Assembly (NCBI RefSeq): GCF_000953135.1
Contig: NZ_LN614827.1
Coordinates: 2,819,001 to 2,883,000 of the forward strand
Length of the DNA stretch: 64,000 nt
Reading direction: 5' to 3'
Source of the DNA: Legionella fallonii LLAP-10
GTDB taxonomy: Bacteria > Pseudomonadota > Gammaproteobacteria > Legionellales > Legionellaceae
Both the position numbers and the translations under genes were made by a program. Shown piece by piece: positions 16,563-25,326 of this stretch. A model generated the notes under the pieces. It worked only from the letters and a program-made list of their open reading frames with translations. It had not been told where the DNA came from and did not search any database. Numbering within the stretch: position 1 is the stretch's first letter; the number at the start of each line of letters is the position of its first letter.

Positions 16563-17252
16563 CTATTGAACAGGAACTCTTTCAATTTCACGCCATTTTT
16601 TCAATAATCCCTGACGACGAGCAGGATAACGTGTTTCCATCACAGTAAGTTGGATTATCCTATCAGTACGAAAATGACGAAATTCTTGGCGTAACTCACA
16701 CCAAGCAATCACTATACGAACTCGTTCAAAAAAACCTAAAGCAAAAGGCCAAATCACTCGCTCGGTTTTATTTCCCATCACGTCAGTATAAACAATAGTT
16801 AACTGCCGTTCCGCACGAATAGCGCTTCGGATCAAAGACAGCTCCTCATCTCCAGTCGCAATAGGTTGTCCAGGACCAATCAATAAAGAGGAGGCATTTA
16901 ACTGATGGCGAAGATCTGCCGGCAAAACGGCAGAAATTTTGGCAAGAGCATTTCGTGCAGCAATTTTTAACTGGTTATCTGCTCTGTCAGCCACCCAGCG
17001 TGAACCAAGAACTAATGCTTCAATTTCTTCTTCTGAAAACATTAATGGAGGCAGCATAAATCCAGGCCGCAATACGTAGCCTAAGCCGGGTTCGCCATCT
17101 ATCTGAGCTCCTTGTGCTTGTAAAGTAGCTATGTCCCTATAAAGGGTGCGCACACTTATACCTAATTCAGTTGCTAATTTGGCACCACTGATTGGAAAGC
17201 GATGACGCCGCAACATTTGCATCAATTCAAATAAACGTTCAGTACGGGACAC
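16563..17252 (-). CDS. YafY-type HTH/WYL-domain transcriptional regulator
   Basis: A DNA-binding regulator of 229 residues. Residues 1-60 form the HTH_11/DeoR-like winged helix (RTERLFELMQMLRRH...GISVRTLYRDIATLQ). Residues about 135-205 form the WYL ligand-sensing domain (QLTIVYTDVMGNKTERVIWPFALGF...VIAWCELRQEFRHFRTDRI). Start is GTG, with AGGA eight bases upstream. The EVE-domain gene follows 186 bases downstream on the same strand. Both genes are preceded by the same 21-bp palindrome, implying autoregulation plus control of the EVE gene. The ligand is unknown. WYL regulators often respond to nucleic-acid fragments or small molecules. Confidence 0.87.
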   Translation of the reverse strand: MSRTERLFELMQMLRRHRFPISGAKLATELGISVRTLYRDIATLQAQGAQIDGEPGLGYVLRPGFMLPPLMFSEEEIEALVLGSRWVADRADNQLKIAARNALAKISAVLPADLRHQLNASSLLIGPGQPIATGDEELSLIRSAIRAERQLTIVYTDVMGNKTERVIWPFALGFFERVRIVIAWCELRQEFRHFRTDRIIQLTVMETRYPARRQGLLKKWREIERVPVQ

Positions 17253-17275
17253 TATATGATTCCTAGGAGATTTAA

Positions 17276-17296
17276 TGCTGCCAAATTATGTCAGTA
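17276..17296. promoter_or_regulatory. Second operator-like palindrome, upstream of the WYL regulator
   Basis: TGCTGCCA-AATTA-TGTCAGTA matches the palindrome at 16445-16465 at 14 of 16 arm positions with the identical 5-base spacer. It lies 24 bases before the regulator's GTG start, an ideal position for autorepression. Confidence 0.6.
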
Positions 17297-17505
17297 TTAA
17301 TCTAAAATGGCTAGTTAGAAGGTAAACTCTGTAGATTGCCTCATATAATAAATTGGTATGCGCTCAGCTAATCAGCTAAGAGGAGCCAATCTTGTGATAC
17401 CATAATAAATTCTCCGCGTATTGAGCGTGTCTAGCGAGAAAACTTTAACCTGCAATTTTAGGCATAGTTTTTGAATGGATATTAATACAAGAAGAGGAGA
17501 GCACC

Positions 17506-17595
17506 ATGAGCAATAATTATAAACTGATTAAAAGTATTCCAATTATTGTCTACATTGGAATTTCTTTCTGTCATAGCATTAGTACTATTTTCTAA
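17506..17595 (+). CDS. Possible 29-residue hydrophobic peptide
   Basis: An ATG-initiated frame of 29 codons preceded by a strong GAAGAGGAG ribosome site eight to ten bases upstream. The peptide MSNNYKLIKSIPIIVYIGIS... is hydrophobic in its second half and could be a small membrane peptide, or the remnant N-terminus of a decayed membrane protein. Apart from it, the 811-base gap 17253-18063 holds one operator, a hairpin at 17618-17649 (CTCTTTC...CTCACTATAGTGAG...GAAAGAG) and a repeat-like segment, and no other gene that I can support. Confidence 0.35.
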   Translation: MSNNYKLIKSIPIIVYIGISFCHSISTIF

Positions 17596-17884
17596 AGCTA
17601 TTGGCTAGTGACTAAAGCTCTTTCCAAACTCACTATAGTGAGGAAAGAGGGCTATTATAGGTAGTAATTGATTCAGCTATTGATTTAGTTAGCTTTAACT
17701 AATATTGCGGAACAATATTAAACTAAGAAGTAGTCTATTACCCTGCTTTAAATAAAAATCACTGTATCTTTCAGATCAGGCTTTAACTTCGATCTCTAAT
17801 GTGACGACAAAAAAGCACGCAATGGAATAAAATACCCAGTTGGGATATAATTTATACATACCTGGGATTAGGTATTAGACTTTT

Positions 17885-18015
17885 ATCGAAATTCTCTATA
17901 GCAAGTGAGATGAGAGAAGAAACGGAGCGCAGAACCGGAATGTACATCCATACATGGGAATTGGAGCACCGTACCAACAAAGCAATTCACCGAGACAGTA
18001 GCGTTTCGAACGAAG
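17885..18015. repeat. Dispersed-repeat-like intergenic segment
   Basis: A non-coding stretch with the rhythm GAAACGGAGCGCAGAACCGG, then ATGTACATCCATACATGG, then GGAGCACCGTACC. A shorter sequence of the same style lies inside 15855-15900 (AACGGAG...TTACATATGAGTAAATG...GTACC). The similarity is partial and judged by eye. It looks like a decayed member of an intergenic repeat family. Confidence 0.3.
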
Positions 18016-18063
18016 TCTATTAAATCAAGCTATTTGATTTAGCGACAAGGAGAGAATGAACAA

Positions 18064-18507
18064 ATGAATAAATTTATATTACCTCATAAAATACAATTGT
18101 TTGTATTTATTTTAGGATTGTTGTTAATACAATTGCCTACAAGCACGGTACTTTTTGCTGGCAATAGCCCTGCACCTAATCTGCCAATGGAATCCAATCC
18201 TGTAGATGAGTCATATGATAGTGGCATAGTCACTCCCAATCCAGATGGAAGTAAGACTATCACTAAACCTGATGGCACAAAAATTACTATTGGTAGTGAT
18301 GGTACCGCGTTTCAAACCAATCCGGATGGAACCAAAATAATGCAAAAAAATGATGGTTCGATTGTGATAGCCAGCCCTGACGGCACTGTTGTTGTCAAAA
18401 ATAGCGATGGCTCATCAGTAACAACGAACCCAGATGGTTCAAAAATTATTAAGAATGTGGATGGCTCTATTATTCGTCTTAAGAAAGATGGAACAGTTAT
18501 TCATTAG
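18064..18507 (+). CDS. Secreted protein of ten nonapeptide PDG[ST] repeats
   Basis: A 147-residue protein with a long N-terminal signal peptide or anchor (hydrophobic core FVFILGLLLIQLP), a short linker, and from residue 59 to the end ten uninterrupted copies of a nine-residue unit of form xxDG[S/T]xxxx, such as NPDGSKTIT and KPDGTKITI. The last copy ends at the C-terminus. This periodicity resembles the glycine-rich G-box/TCP10 C-terminal repeat of eukaryotic centriole proteins, which forms a free-standing beta sheet. In a bacterium an extended, fibrous or surface-exposed beta structure is plausible. Function unknown. AAGGAG lies 10-11 bases upstream of the ATG. It is encoded between an accessory repeat region and an unknown membrane protein. 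Confidence 0.75.
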   Translation: MNKFILPHKIQLFVFILGLLLIQLPTSTVLFAGNSPAPNLPMESNPVDESYDSGIVTPNPDGSKTITKPDGTKITIGSDGTAFQTNPDGTKIMQKNDGSIVIASPDGTVVVKNSDGSSVTTNPDGSKIIKNVDGSIIRLKKDGTVIH

Positions 18508-18533
18508 ACCTCTTGCATAACCGCGGTTGCAAG
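18508..18533. repeat. Palindrome at the end of the repeat-protein gene, sharing the GCATAACC edge
   Basis: CTTGCATAACCGCGGTTGCAAG begins within a few bases of the stop codon. Its core AACCGCGGTT is a perfect palindrome, and it shares CTCTTGCATAACC with the element at 15830. It may act as a weak transcript end for the convergent genes here. Confidence 0.4.
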
Positions 18534-18551
18534 CAACATAGAGTCCATTCC

Positions 18552-19739
18552 TTAACCTGGATGATAGACTACTGAGTGAGAAGCCTTAGGCTCCTCTGTC
18601 CCAGTTGCTAGTGATGCGCCAAAAAACCTCTGGGGAACAGCCCCTATGCTCATTCGATTATCCTTTAAGGTCTCTAATTCCTTGGGCAAAGTTTCTAACA
18701 GTTGCTGAACTTCTACGGCAATTTCATGCAGTTCTTGCGCAAAGCAATATTCAAGAGTCAGAGAATGCCATCGATAACGAGTGGGCATTCTCTTATATCT
18801 CGAAGGTTCCTTAACAATATCTCTATTATTAGGATCGGTGGGACTTAGTTTTAACCAATGCAATAAACTATCCTTATCGGTAACATGACTTGAACCTGGA
18901 ACAATGTACCAATTATTATCTTTATTATATTGCTTAAACCATAGAATAGGAGTTACAACATCTACTCCCTCGATTACCTCATTGTCAATATTAGTCACAT
19001 GCCCATCAGCCAAGGCTTGGTACACGGAGCTTAGGCGATCTGCTAAACTCTTATAACGTTCAATTTTTATTTTTAGCTGACTTAATTGCTTTTTTAGTTC
19101 TGGAGATAACGGAGTGTCTAACTCTAAAAACTTTTTATTTAATACTTCAGCCTCTTGTAGTTCTTCATGCTTCAAAAGAGTAGCAAAGGAACTTGGAACT
19201 GGAATTTGCATATTGGGAATTTCATGTTCAACCAGTGTGCTCTCTACATCAACCAGTTGCGTTACATCGATTTGCATTAAGTCAAAATCTTCGACATTAT
19301 TAATTTGATGTTCTTTAGCAAATTGATTGGTATTTTCTTGTAGCATAAGAACTAACCAATCCAGATTAGAGCTTTGGCTAGCCCATAACTCCCAAAAACC
19401 GTCCATGCCATCAGTAAAGCCCGTGGTTAAACCAGACCATGTCATGCTAATCAGGTCAACCAAAGTTGAATATACCAAATAAATGCCTGTCAGCCCTAAG
19501 CCAATAACGATTAAGGCAACGGAAATCGGAACCACTAAGAAAGCAGTCACTAATAAGTTATTGTGAAAAGAAAAGCCTCGTCTATCTAAAACCGTACTGA
19601 TGAATGCAGGCACCCAAAATAAAGCAGAAAAGGTTATCGAAAGCGCTTGAATGACGGATTGAACGCTATTATAAATTACGCGAAGAGGTAAGGCCGTAAC
19701 TCCCAATAACATGGCTAACAAACGCTCAGGTATAGTCAT
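18552..19739 (-). CDS. Membrane protein of unknown function, possible effector
   Basis: A 395-residue protein. The first 110 residues contain two or three hydrophobic spans (around 30-50 and 62-97, including LLVTAFLVVPISVALIVIGLGLTGIYLVY). The remaining 285 are soluble, with a helical, probably coiled-coil region (LLKHEELQEAEVLNKKFLELD...LKKQLSQLKIKIERYKSLADRL) and a polar tail ending SHSVVYHPG. I recognise no family. The combination of an N-terminal membrane pair and a long helical tail is common among Legionella Dot/Icm substrates, so an effector role is possible but unproven. It is convergent with the repeat protein gene. Confidence 0.6.
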   Translation of the reverse strand: MTIPERLLAMLLGVTALPLRVIYNSVQSVIQALSITFSALFWVPAFISTVLDRRGFSFHNNLLVTAFLVVPISVALIVIGLGLTGIYLVYSTLVDLISMTWSGLTTGFTDGMDGFWELWASQSSNLDWLVLMLQENTNQFAKEHQINNVEDFDLMQIDVTQLVDVESTLVEHEIPNMQIPVPSSFATLLKHEELQEAEVLNKKFLELDTPLSPELKKQLSQLKIKIERYKSLADRLSSVYQALADGHVTNIDNEVIEGVDVVTPILWFKQYNKDNNWYIVPGSSHVTDKDSLLHWLKLSPTDPNNRDIVKEPSRYKRMPTRYRWHSLTLEYCFAQELHEIAVEVQQLLETLPKELETLKDNRMSIGAVPQRFFGASLATGTEEPKASHSVVYHPG

Positions 19740-19963
19740 AAATTACGCCTTTTCCTTATTTTGATGACGAATTGTATAAAAACAATCCAGGCGCGTCAAG
19801 ATTAGTGTTTATTTTCCTTTTAATATCTTTTTTAATCGATGGAGTTTAAAAAAACGCTACTGTCATTCTATGTCCACTCCAAAGTCCCCCATTTCAATCT
19901 TAATTATTTTAGTTTAACCTTAGGCCCAAATTTCCTGCTGGTTTCTTAAGAGTTGTAGTAAAT

Positions 19964-21145
19964 ATGGAACAAACCGATGTTATTGTCATTGGCGCTGGCG
20001 CTGCTGGCTTGATGTGCGCCATTGAGGCAGGCAAACGTCACCGTAAAGTCCTTATTCTGGATCATGCCAACAAGGTCGGCAAAAAAATTCTCATGTCTGG
20101 AGGAGGACGCTGTAATTTTACTAACTATTATGTAGAACCTCATAAGTATTTTTCTCATAATCCCCATTTTTTTAAATCGGCCCTGAGTCGTTACACTCAA
20201 TGGGATTTCATCGAGTTAGTAAAAAAACATGCTATTCCTTTTCATGAAAAAACTTTAGGCCAATTATTTTGTGATAACAAATCAAAAGATATAGTCGATA
20301 TGTTACTTGCCGAGTGCGATAAGGCAGGAGTATCAATCCACTTGAATACAGCCATTGAAAAAATCCAACAACTCGATACACATCACTTTAAAATTTACAC
20401 CAATAGAGGCAAATTCCGTTGCGAATCATTAATCATTGCCAGTGGTGGCTTATCTATACCTACGATGGGTGCCAGCCCCTTTGCTTATAAAGTTGCAGAA
20501 CAGTTTGGAATAAAAGTCTGGCCTACCAGAGCGGGACTTGTTCCTTTAACCTTGGACGTTATGGAAAAAGAAAAACTATCCATACTTTCAGGTATTAGCA
20601 TTGATAGTCATGTTAAAAATGAACGGAATGAATTTAGAGAGAATATCTTATTTACTCATAGAGGCTTAAGCGGCCCTGCTATTTTACAACTGTCCTCCTA
20701 TTGGCATCCTGGGGAACCCATTAGTATTAATTTTTTACCCGAACAAAATCTTTTTGAGCATCTAAAAGAGGCTCGTATTGAAATGCCGCAAAAACAATTA
20801 AATTCAGTTCTTTCTTTGTACTTACCTAAACGGGTAGTAGAAGTGTTTATCCCCAAAAACTTAGCCGAAAAAAAACTTTCAGAACTATCTAATCGAGACT
20901 TAGAAGCAATCGCGCACCAAATGCATGCATGGGTTGTAAAACCCAATGGTACCGAAGGCTATAGAACGGCAGAAGTCACTATAGGCGGTGTGGATTGCAA
21001 TGCCATTTCTTCGAAAACTATGGAAGTAAATGATATCCCTGGATTGTACTTCATTGGTGAAGCGTTGGATGTAACAGGCTGGTTAGGCGGATATAACTTC
21101 CAATGGGCGTGGTCATCTGGTTGGGCCGCTGGACAGGTAGTATGA
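19964..21145 (+). CDS. HI0933/YhiN family flavoprotein (NAD(P)/FAD-dependent oxidoreductase)
   Basis: A cytoplasmic flavoprotein of 393 residues. The N-terminal dinucleotide-binding motif is VIVIGAGAAGLMCAIEAG. It is followed by the family signature KILMSGGGRCNFTN. A second nucleotide-binding segment LIIASGGLSIPTMGAS lies near residue 165. The C-terminus has the hallmark ATVGGVD-like stretch AEVTIGGVDCN and GLYFIGEALDVTGWLGGYNFQWAW, which closes over the FAD. The reaction catalysed by most members (YhiN, HI0933) is unknown. Length and motifs are complete. It is probably a single-gene unit, followed after 92 bases by the cysteine-rich gene. Confidence 0.9.
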   Translation: MEQTDVIVIGAGAAGLMCAIEAGKRHRKVLILDHANKVGKKILMSGGGRCNFTNYYVEPHKYFSHNPHFFKSALSRYTQWDFIELVKKHAIPFHEKTLGQLFCDNKSKDIVDMLLAECDKAGVSIHLNTAIEKIQQLDTHHFKIYTNRGKFRCESLIIASGGLSIPTMGASPFAYKVAEQFGIKVWPTRAGLVPLTLDVMEKEKLSILSGISIDSHVKNERNEFRENILFTHRGLSGPAILQLSSYWHPGEPISINFLPEQNLFEHLKEARIEMPQKQLNSVLSLYLPKRVVEVFIPKNLAEKKLSELSNRDLEAIAHQMHAWVVKPNGTEGYRTAEVTIGGVDCNAISSKTMEVNDIPGLYFIGEALDVTGWLGGYNFQWAWSSGWAAGQVV

Positions 21146-21237
21146 CCCTCATTGATGTATTTAACATCATGTAAATATGCTAATCTTACGTGTTTTAAAG
21201 ATAATTTCATTGCATCATAGAAAACAGGAGGTGTCAG

Positions 21238-21768
21238 TTGAATAGACTTGTCATTATCGCTTTATTATCGCTTATTCACATGATTGGATATGCGAAATCT
21301 TCTAATTTTGTTGCGTGTAAAAGTACTTATGCTCTGTGTACTGAAGCATTGTGTGAGCCTCTACCGGGCAAGGCCGGCTTTGCAACCTGTTCTTGTAAAG
21401 TAAAAACTGGTTATTCAGCTGGAACAAAACCCTGTACTGGTGTAATAAAAACCCAACATGGACAAGCCGTTAGCTCACGCTACTATCCCATCAAATCTTA
21501 TAAAGTCTGCACTAATGACAGACCTTGGGCATTTTGTTTAGATAGCCCCTGCATCATGGATCCCCAAGATCCAAGCAAAGCGACTTGCATTTGCTCTTTA
21601 GCCAAAAATCAAGGTAAATACATCATTGTCCCCAAGGGTCATGAGGCGGCATCCTGTACTCAAGGGATTTATTCATCAGCTACAGTCGATGATGTCACAC
21701 AAATTACTGACTTCTTAAAAACACAACCCAATTTACATCCCTTTCCTATAAAAGTTCTGAATGACTAA
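21238..21768 (+). CDS. Secreted 12-cysteine protein with an internal duplication
   Basis: A protein of 176 residues that starts at TTG, supported by a perfect AGGAGG six bases upstream. A signal peptide (VIIALLSLIHMIGYAKS) precedes two copies of a six-cysteine module. Copy one (about residues 26-67) has spacing C-x6-C-x4-C-x11-C-x-C-x12-C. Copy two (about 92-142) has C-x8-C-x4-C-x11-C-x-C-x20-C. The conserved core C-x4-C-x11-C-x-C shows a tandem duplication of a disulphide-bonded module. There are no catalytic motifs that I recognise. It is probably periplasmic or exported. Family unknown. Confidence 0.7.
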   Translation: MNRLVIIALLSLIHMIGYAKSSNFVACKSTYALCTEALCEPLPGKAGFATCSCKVKTGYSAGTKPCTGVIKTQHGQAVSSRYYPIKSYKVCTNDRPWAFCLDSPCIMDPQDPSKATCICSLAKNQGKYIIVPKGHEAASCTQGIYSSATVDDVTQITDFLKTQPNLHPFPIKVLND

Positions 21769-21781
21769 ACGGATAGTTGTT

Positions 21782-21831
21782 GGGGCAACCTTAACTACCA
21801 GATAAAGGAACAAACGAGATAGCGTTGCCCC
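21782..21831. repeat. Inverted repeat after the cysteine-rich gene
   Basis: GGGGCAAC and GTTGCCCC, perfect 8-base arms 34 bases apart, begin 13 bases after the stop codon. There is only a modest T-rich stretch after it (TCATTTTG). It is a possible terminator for the convergent genes. Confidence 0.4.
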
Positions 21832-21954
21832 TCATTTTGATTAAAAATGGATACTAAATCGCAGAAGAGCAACTGTATGGAATTAAGTATTCAATACGGT
21901 TGCTTGATACGGTATAGAGCGATGCAATCGATAGCATTTTAAAAAATCAAATGA

Positions 21955-24900
21955 CTAATGATTATCCGACATCGCATTGACATTGGTTATCAAATATTGA
22001 ATCACTTGTTTGTTAATACTTTTCATGATCTCGGGGATTTCATCGGTAATCTTATCGAAATCCTGTTTATTAATATAAAATAATACCCCGTCAGAAAGTG
22101 CCGTTACTGTTGCAAACCGGGGTATATCAGCAAGTAGAGCGAGTTCTCCAAAATAAGCTCCCTCAGATAATCTACCAATGACCACCCCTTTCTTCGTCAC
22201 ATTGACCTCACCAGAGTCAATAATATAAACGCCATCCCCCTCTTCCCCCTCACTACAAATTACCTCACCACTTGCCATATCTCTTGTTAAGCAACAATCA
22301 GCTAGTACTTGTAGTGTTTCTGCGGCCAGATTTTTAAATAAATCTACTTTTCTTAATCTGGTTAACATGTAAATTGAATCCATATTATTACTCTCTATAT
22401 CTTGAATATATTGACTCAACCAAGGGTCATCCATGGACAAGCTCGTTGAGACTTCCTTGAGTTTCTTATCAACAAATAGCGTCATCAAAAATAAAGCAAT
22501 TTTTCTATCTTCAATCGTTGAATCAATTAACTCAAGGGCTACTGCTTGTTGACTCCTATCCGGATTGCGAGATGTTAATAAAGGGATACTATTAAGTATA
22601 TCAGGAGATCCAACAATAGCTGTTGTATAATATAAGACCCGTTTTTTGATAAATTGAAGACGTGAAGCGATTTCTTCATGAATTAATGGATCTTTATAGC
22701 GCATTAATTGTGTCGATAATTGCATATAAAGATCAATTTCAATTTTCATTGTATTAATCAAAAAGTTATGGAATTGCTCACTTATTTTAACTTTTACTCC
22801 TCTGTAGGCTATATATTTAGCCATTATTGTTCTCATGACGACATCCTGACTAGTTGATACCAGACTCATTAAACTAAGCTCCGCTTTATCACCGCGTAGA
22901 TCGCTAAGAACATAAAAACAAGACATTTTGACAATATAAGTAGAGGTATTATTGAACTTATTCTCTACTCGCTCTATCACCCTATCCCCTATATTAATAA
23001 GACAACCGTGTAGAGCATAAGAAATCCGTGGTTCGCCTAGATGATTCACTAAAAAGTCCAGCAAGCGATCGCTTGGTACAGAACTAATTTGCTTTAAAGC
23101 GAGATTTTGTAATGTTGAGTTGTCTTGATTAACGAATTGAATAAGGTATTTTTCTTTCTCACCCATGCTCATTTCATTGAGGACATATAAGAACCACTTA
23201 TTCTGCTTGATATCGTCAGAATGAAACATATTTAAAAGAGCTTGTATGGCATCAATTTGCAACTCAAGATCACCTTGTTTAAGATAAATCAAGCTTAAAA
23301 TGGCTAATGAAGACGCTGTTTTATTTTTTAATGATTGCATGCTTTCAAGCAGAAAATGAGCGGAGTCTGATTCCAACAAATAAAGTGCAAGATACCATTG
23401 GGTCTCCTCATCTTCTGATTTCAAAAAAGCAATTTTTGCTGCGTGATCAAATTGTCGTTGTGCTCTACGTTTTGACAATAACCTGGCAACTTCTCTAATT
23501 ATTGGTACATTTTCGCCAGTCAATAAATCGGTAATCGAGTCAGGTAATTGCAACGATTTATAATGTTCTAAAAGTTGTAAACCAAAAAGCTTAGCCCCTG
23601 GATCGGGGTAATCGAGAGCTTGCTTTAATAAATATTCAATATCTTTATTGTCTCTTTGAGACATATTAATCAAATCAGGATTAAAACGACGTAAATAAAC
23701 TGATTGAGCTAATTGGGTACGATACTGACCTATCAAAACTTGAGCTAAATAAAGAGAAAAAATACAAATACTAATTACCGCAATTAAACTAAGTACCGTT
23801 TTATGACTTGCATAAGTAATACATAAAACGATGACTGAAGAGCAGATCATGGCTAAGGGAGTAATAGTGCCGTTTAACTTTAATCGATCAAGAAGTCTTA
23901 TAGCGCGCGGTAAAATATTGAGGTAGAGGTTTCTAGATAATGATGCAGTGGTATAACTAAACATGTCATTAATAATGAACAAAGCCGTCATGGAGTATAA
24001 ATTAAAATGAAATAAGGTGGTTACAGCAGTTATTAGTATTGCAATGGGGTAAATAATGATAATTTTTTTACTCCCCAGAACCTTAAAGAGATAATCTATG
24101 AAAACAAACTGAATGATTAAAATGCCCGAGGTACTAATGACAAAAATCATACTGATGAAATGGGCTATTTTCTCTTTTTCTATATCAGCAACTAATTCCA
24201 ATTTTAAATTGTAATCGATAAGGGTACCTGTAATGGTTGATGCTATAGTCATCAATGCCAGGTATTTGAATATTGAATTTTTCTTAATCGTTGATGAAAG
24301 ATCTAAGTGTTTCTTAACTACTGTGACAGGAGCTGCGGCAAACCGAGCCATCGGATTAATAAAAAAGAGACTAATTAATTCAATGAGAAACATTAATGCT
24401 ACAAGTTTTACTGGAGAAAACTCTTTGGAAATAGCTCCAACTAACGCCCCTGCTGCAATAGCCCCCACTGTAGAAGATACCTGTAATATTTTACTAAATC
24501 GTTTAAATTCCTGAATATCAAAGATATCAGAAGCGTAGTTCCAAGCAATAAGCGTAATTATGGATGTATAGGTTAAGAGAATAATGGCGATAAGAAATGG
24601 AGCGATGAACCATCCTGTTTTTAATGCCGGAATAAAAACTACTAGTGAAAAAAGAGTAATAAACTTGAAGCTAATTGCAAACTTTCTTTCGGACCTTTGC
24701 AAATATTTACTTGAAATCATTGTGGCAAGTATCATTAATATTGCCAAAGAAAAGTAAAAATAAGGTAAAACTTTTGTAGGATAAGAAGTTAAAATGATCG
24801 TATTTGCAAGAGTTTTTCCGGTAATTAGAGAAACTGTAGCAAGAAAAATGACAAAACAAATTATAAATAGTTTTTTCCTATTTTCTTTCGACACATACAT
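21955..24900 (-). CDS. MFS-like transporter fused to HEAT-type repeats and a cyclic nucleotide-binding domain
   Basis: A 981-residue three-part protein. Residues 1 to about 400 contain roughly ten to twelve membrane helices laid out like the ADP/ATP-carrier/MFS group (for example GKTLANTIILTSYPTKVLPYFYFSLAILMILA). Residues about 420-820 are soluble, helical and HEAT/Armadillo-like. Residues about 835-965 form a cyclic nucleotide-binding domain with the phosphate-binding cassette region GDGVYIIDSGEVNVTKKG...GAYFGELALLADIPRFATV. The cassette GELALL...PR is intact, so cAMP or cGMP binding is plausible. Such fusions suggest a transporter gated or tethered by a cyclic nucleotide. Substrate unknown. 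The gene stands alone. Confidence 0.75.
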   Translation of the reverse strand: MYVSKENRKKLFIICFVIFLATVSLITGKTLANTIILTSYPTKVLPYFYFSLAILMILATMISSKYLQRSERKFAISFKFITLFSLVVFIPALKTGWFIAPFLIAIILLTYTSIITLIAWNYASDIFDIQEFKRFSKILQVSSTVGAIAAGALVGAISKEFSPVKLVALMFLIELISLFFINPMARFAAAPVTVVKKHLDLSSTIKKNSIFKYLALMTIASTITGTLIDYNLKLELVADIEKEKIAHFISMIFVISTSGILIIQFVFIDYLFKVLGSKKIIIIYPIAILITAVTTLFHFNLYSMTALFIINDMFSYTTASLSRNLYLNILPRAIRLLDRLKLNGTITPLAMICSSVIVLCITYASHKTVLSLIAVISICIFSLYLAQVLIGQYRTQLAQSVYLRRFNPDLINMSQRDNKDIEYLLKQALDYPDPGAKLFGLQLLEHYKSLQLPDSITDLLTGENVPIIREVARLLSKRRAQRQFDHAAKIAFLKSEDEETQWYLALYLLESDSAHFLLESMQSLKNKTASSLAILSLIYLKQGDLELQIDAIQALLNMFHSDDIKQNKWFLYVLNEMSMGEKEKYLIQFVNQDNSTLQNLALKQISSVPSDRLLDFLVNHLGEPRISYALHGCLINIGDRVIERVENKFNNTSTYIVKMSCFYVLSDLRGDKAELSLMSLVSTSQDVVMRTIMAKYIAYRGVKVKISEQFHNFLINTMKIEIDLYMQLSTQLMRYKDPLIHEEIASRLQFIKKRVLYYTTAIVGSPDILNSIPLLTSRNPDRSQQAVALELIDSTIEDRKIALFLMTLFVDKKLKEVSTSLSMDDPWLSQYIQDIESNNMDSIYMLTRLRKVDLFKNLAAETLQVLADCCLTRDMASGEVICSEGEEGDGVYIIDSGEVNVTKKGVVIGRLSEGAYFGELALLADIPRFATVTALSDGVLFYINKQDFDKITDEIPEIMKSINKQVIQYLITNVNAMSDNH

Positions 24901-25326
24901 TTTGCAGTCCCTTGTTGTGGCTTATAATTAAATAACTGCGTCATGCACTTAGAGCCCCCGTCTACAATTACAATCCATGTCCTGACACTATGTTTAGTTT
25001 ATGTACAATTCACTCCTAAGTCAAATCCCCCTGATGAAAGAATAGAGCCATTGAATAACTAGCAGATTTTGTTTAAGAACAAACCTATTACCAGTATATT
25101 AACATTTGAAAAGAGGTATAGAAGTACTATTTTTATTCTGTTTAATCAAACTTGATTTTTAATGATATTTCTGGATTAATATTAACCACAAATCATTATA
25201 GCCTTTGATCGCAGCACCAAAGCAATGCCAGGAAGAATACATAGATAGAGCAATTTAAGTTGACATCTATGTTTCTGCATACAAACAACAAATCTAAAAT
25301 TTGCTTTATCATTCAAGGAGAGAATA
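24901..25326. other. Divergent intergenic region, no gene seen
   Basis: 426 bases of AT-rich DNA between the divergent transporter-fusion and LRR-like genes. I see the ribosome site CAAGGAGAG of the latter at 25315-25323 and a TTGACA at about 25260 without a convincing partner -10. There is no RNA gene or strong hairpin. Confidence 0.5.
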
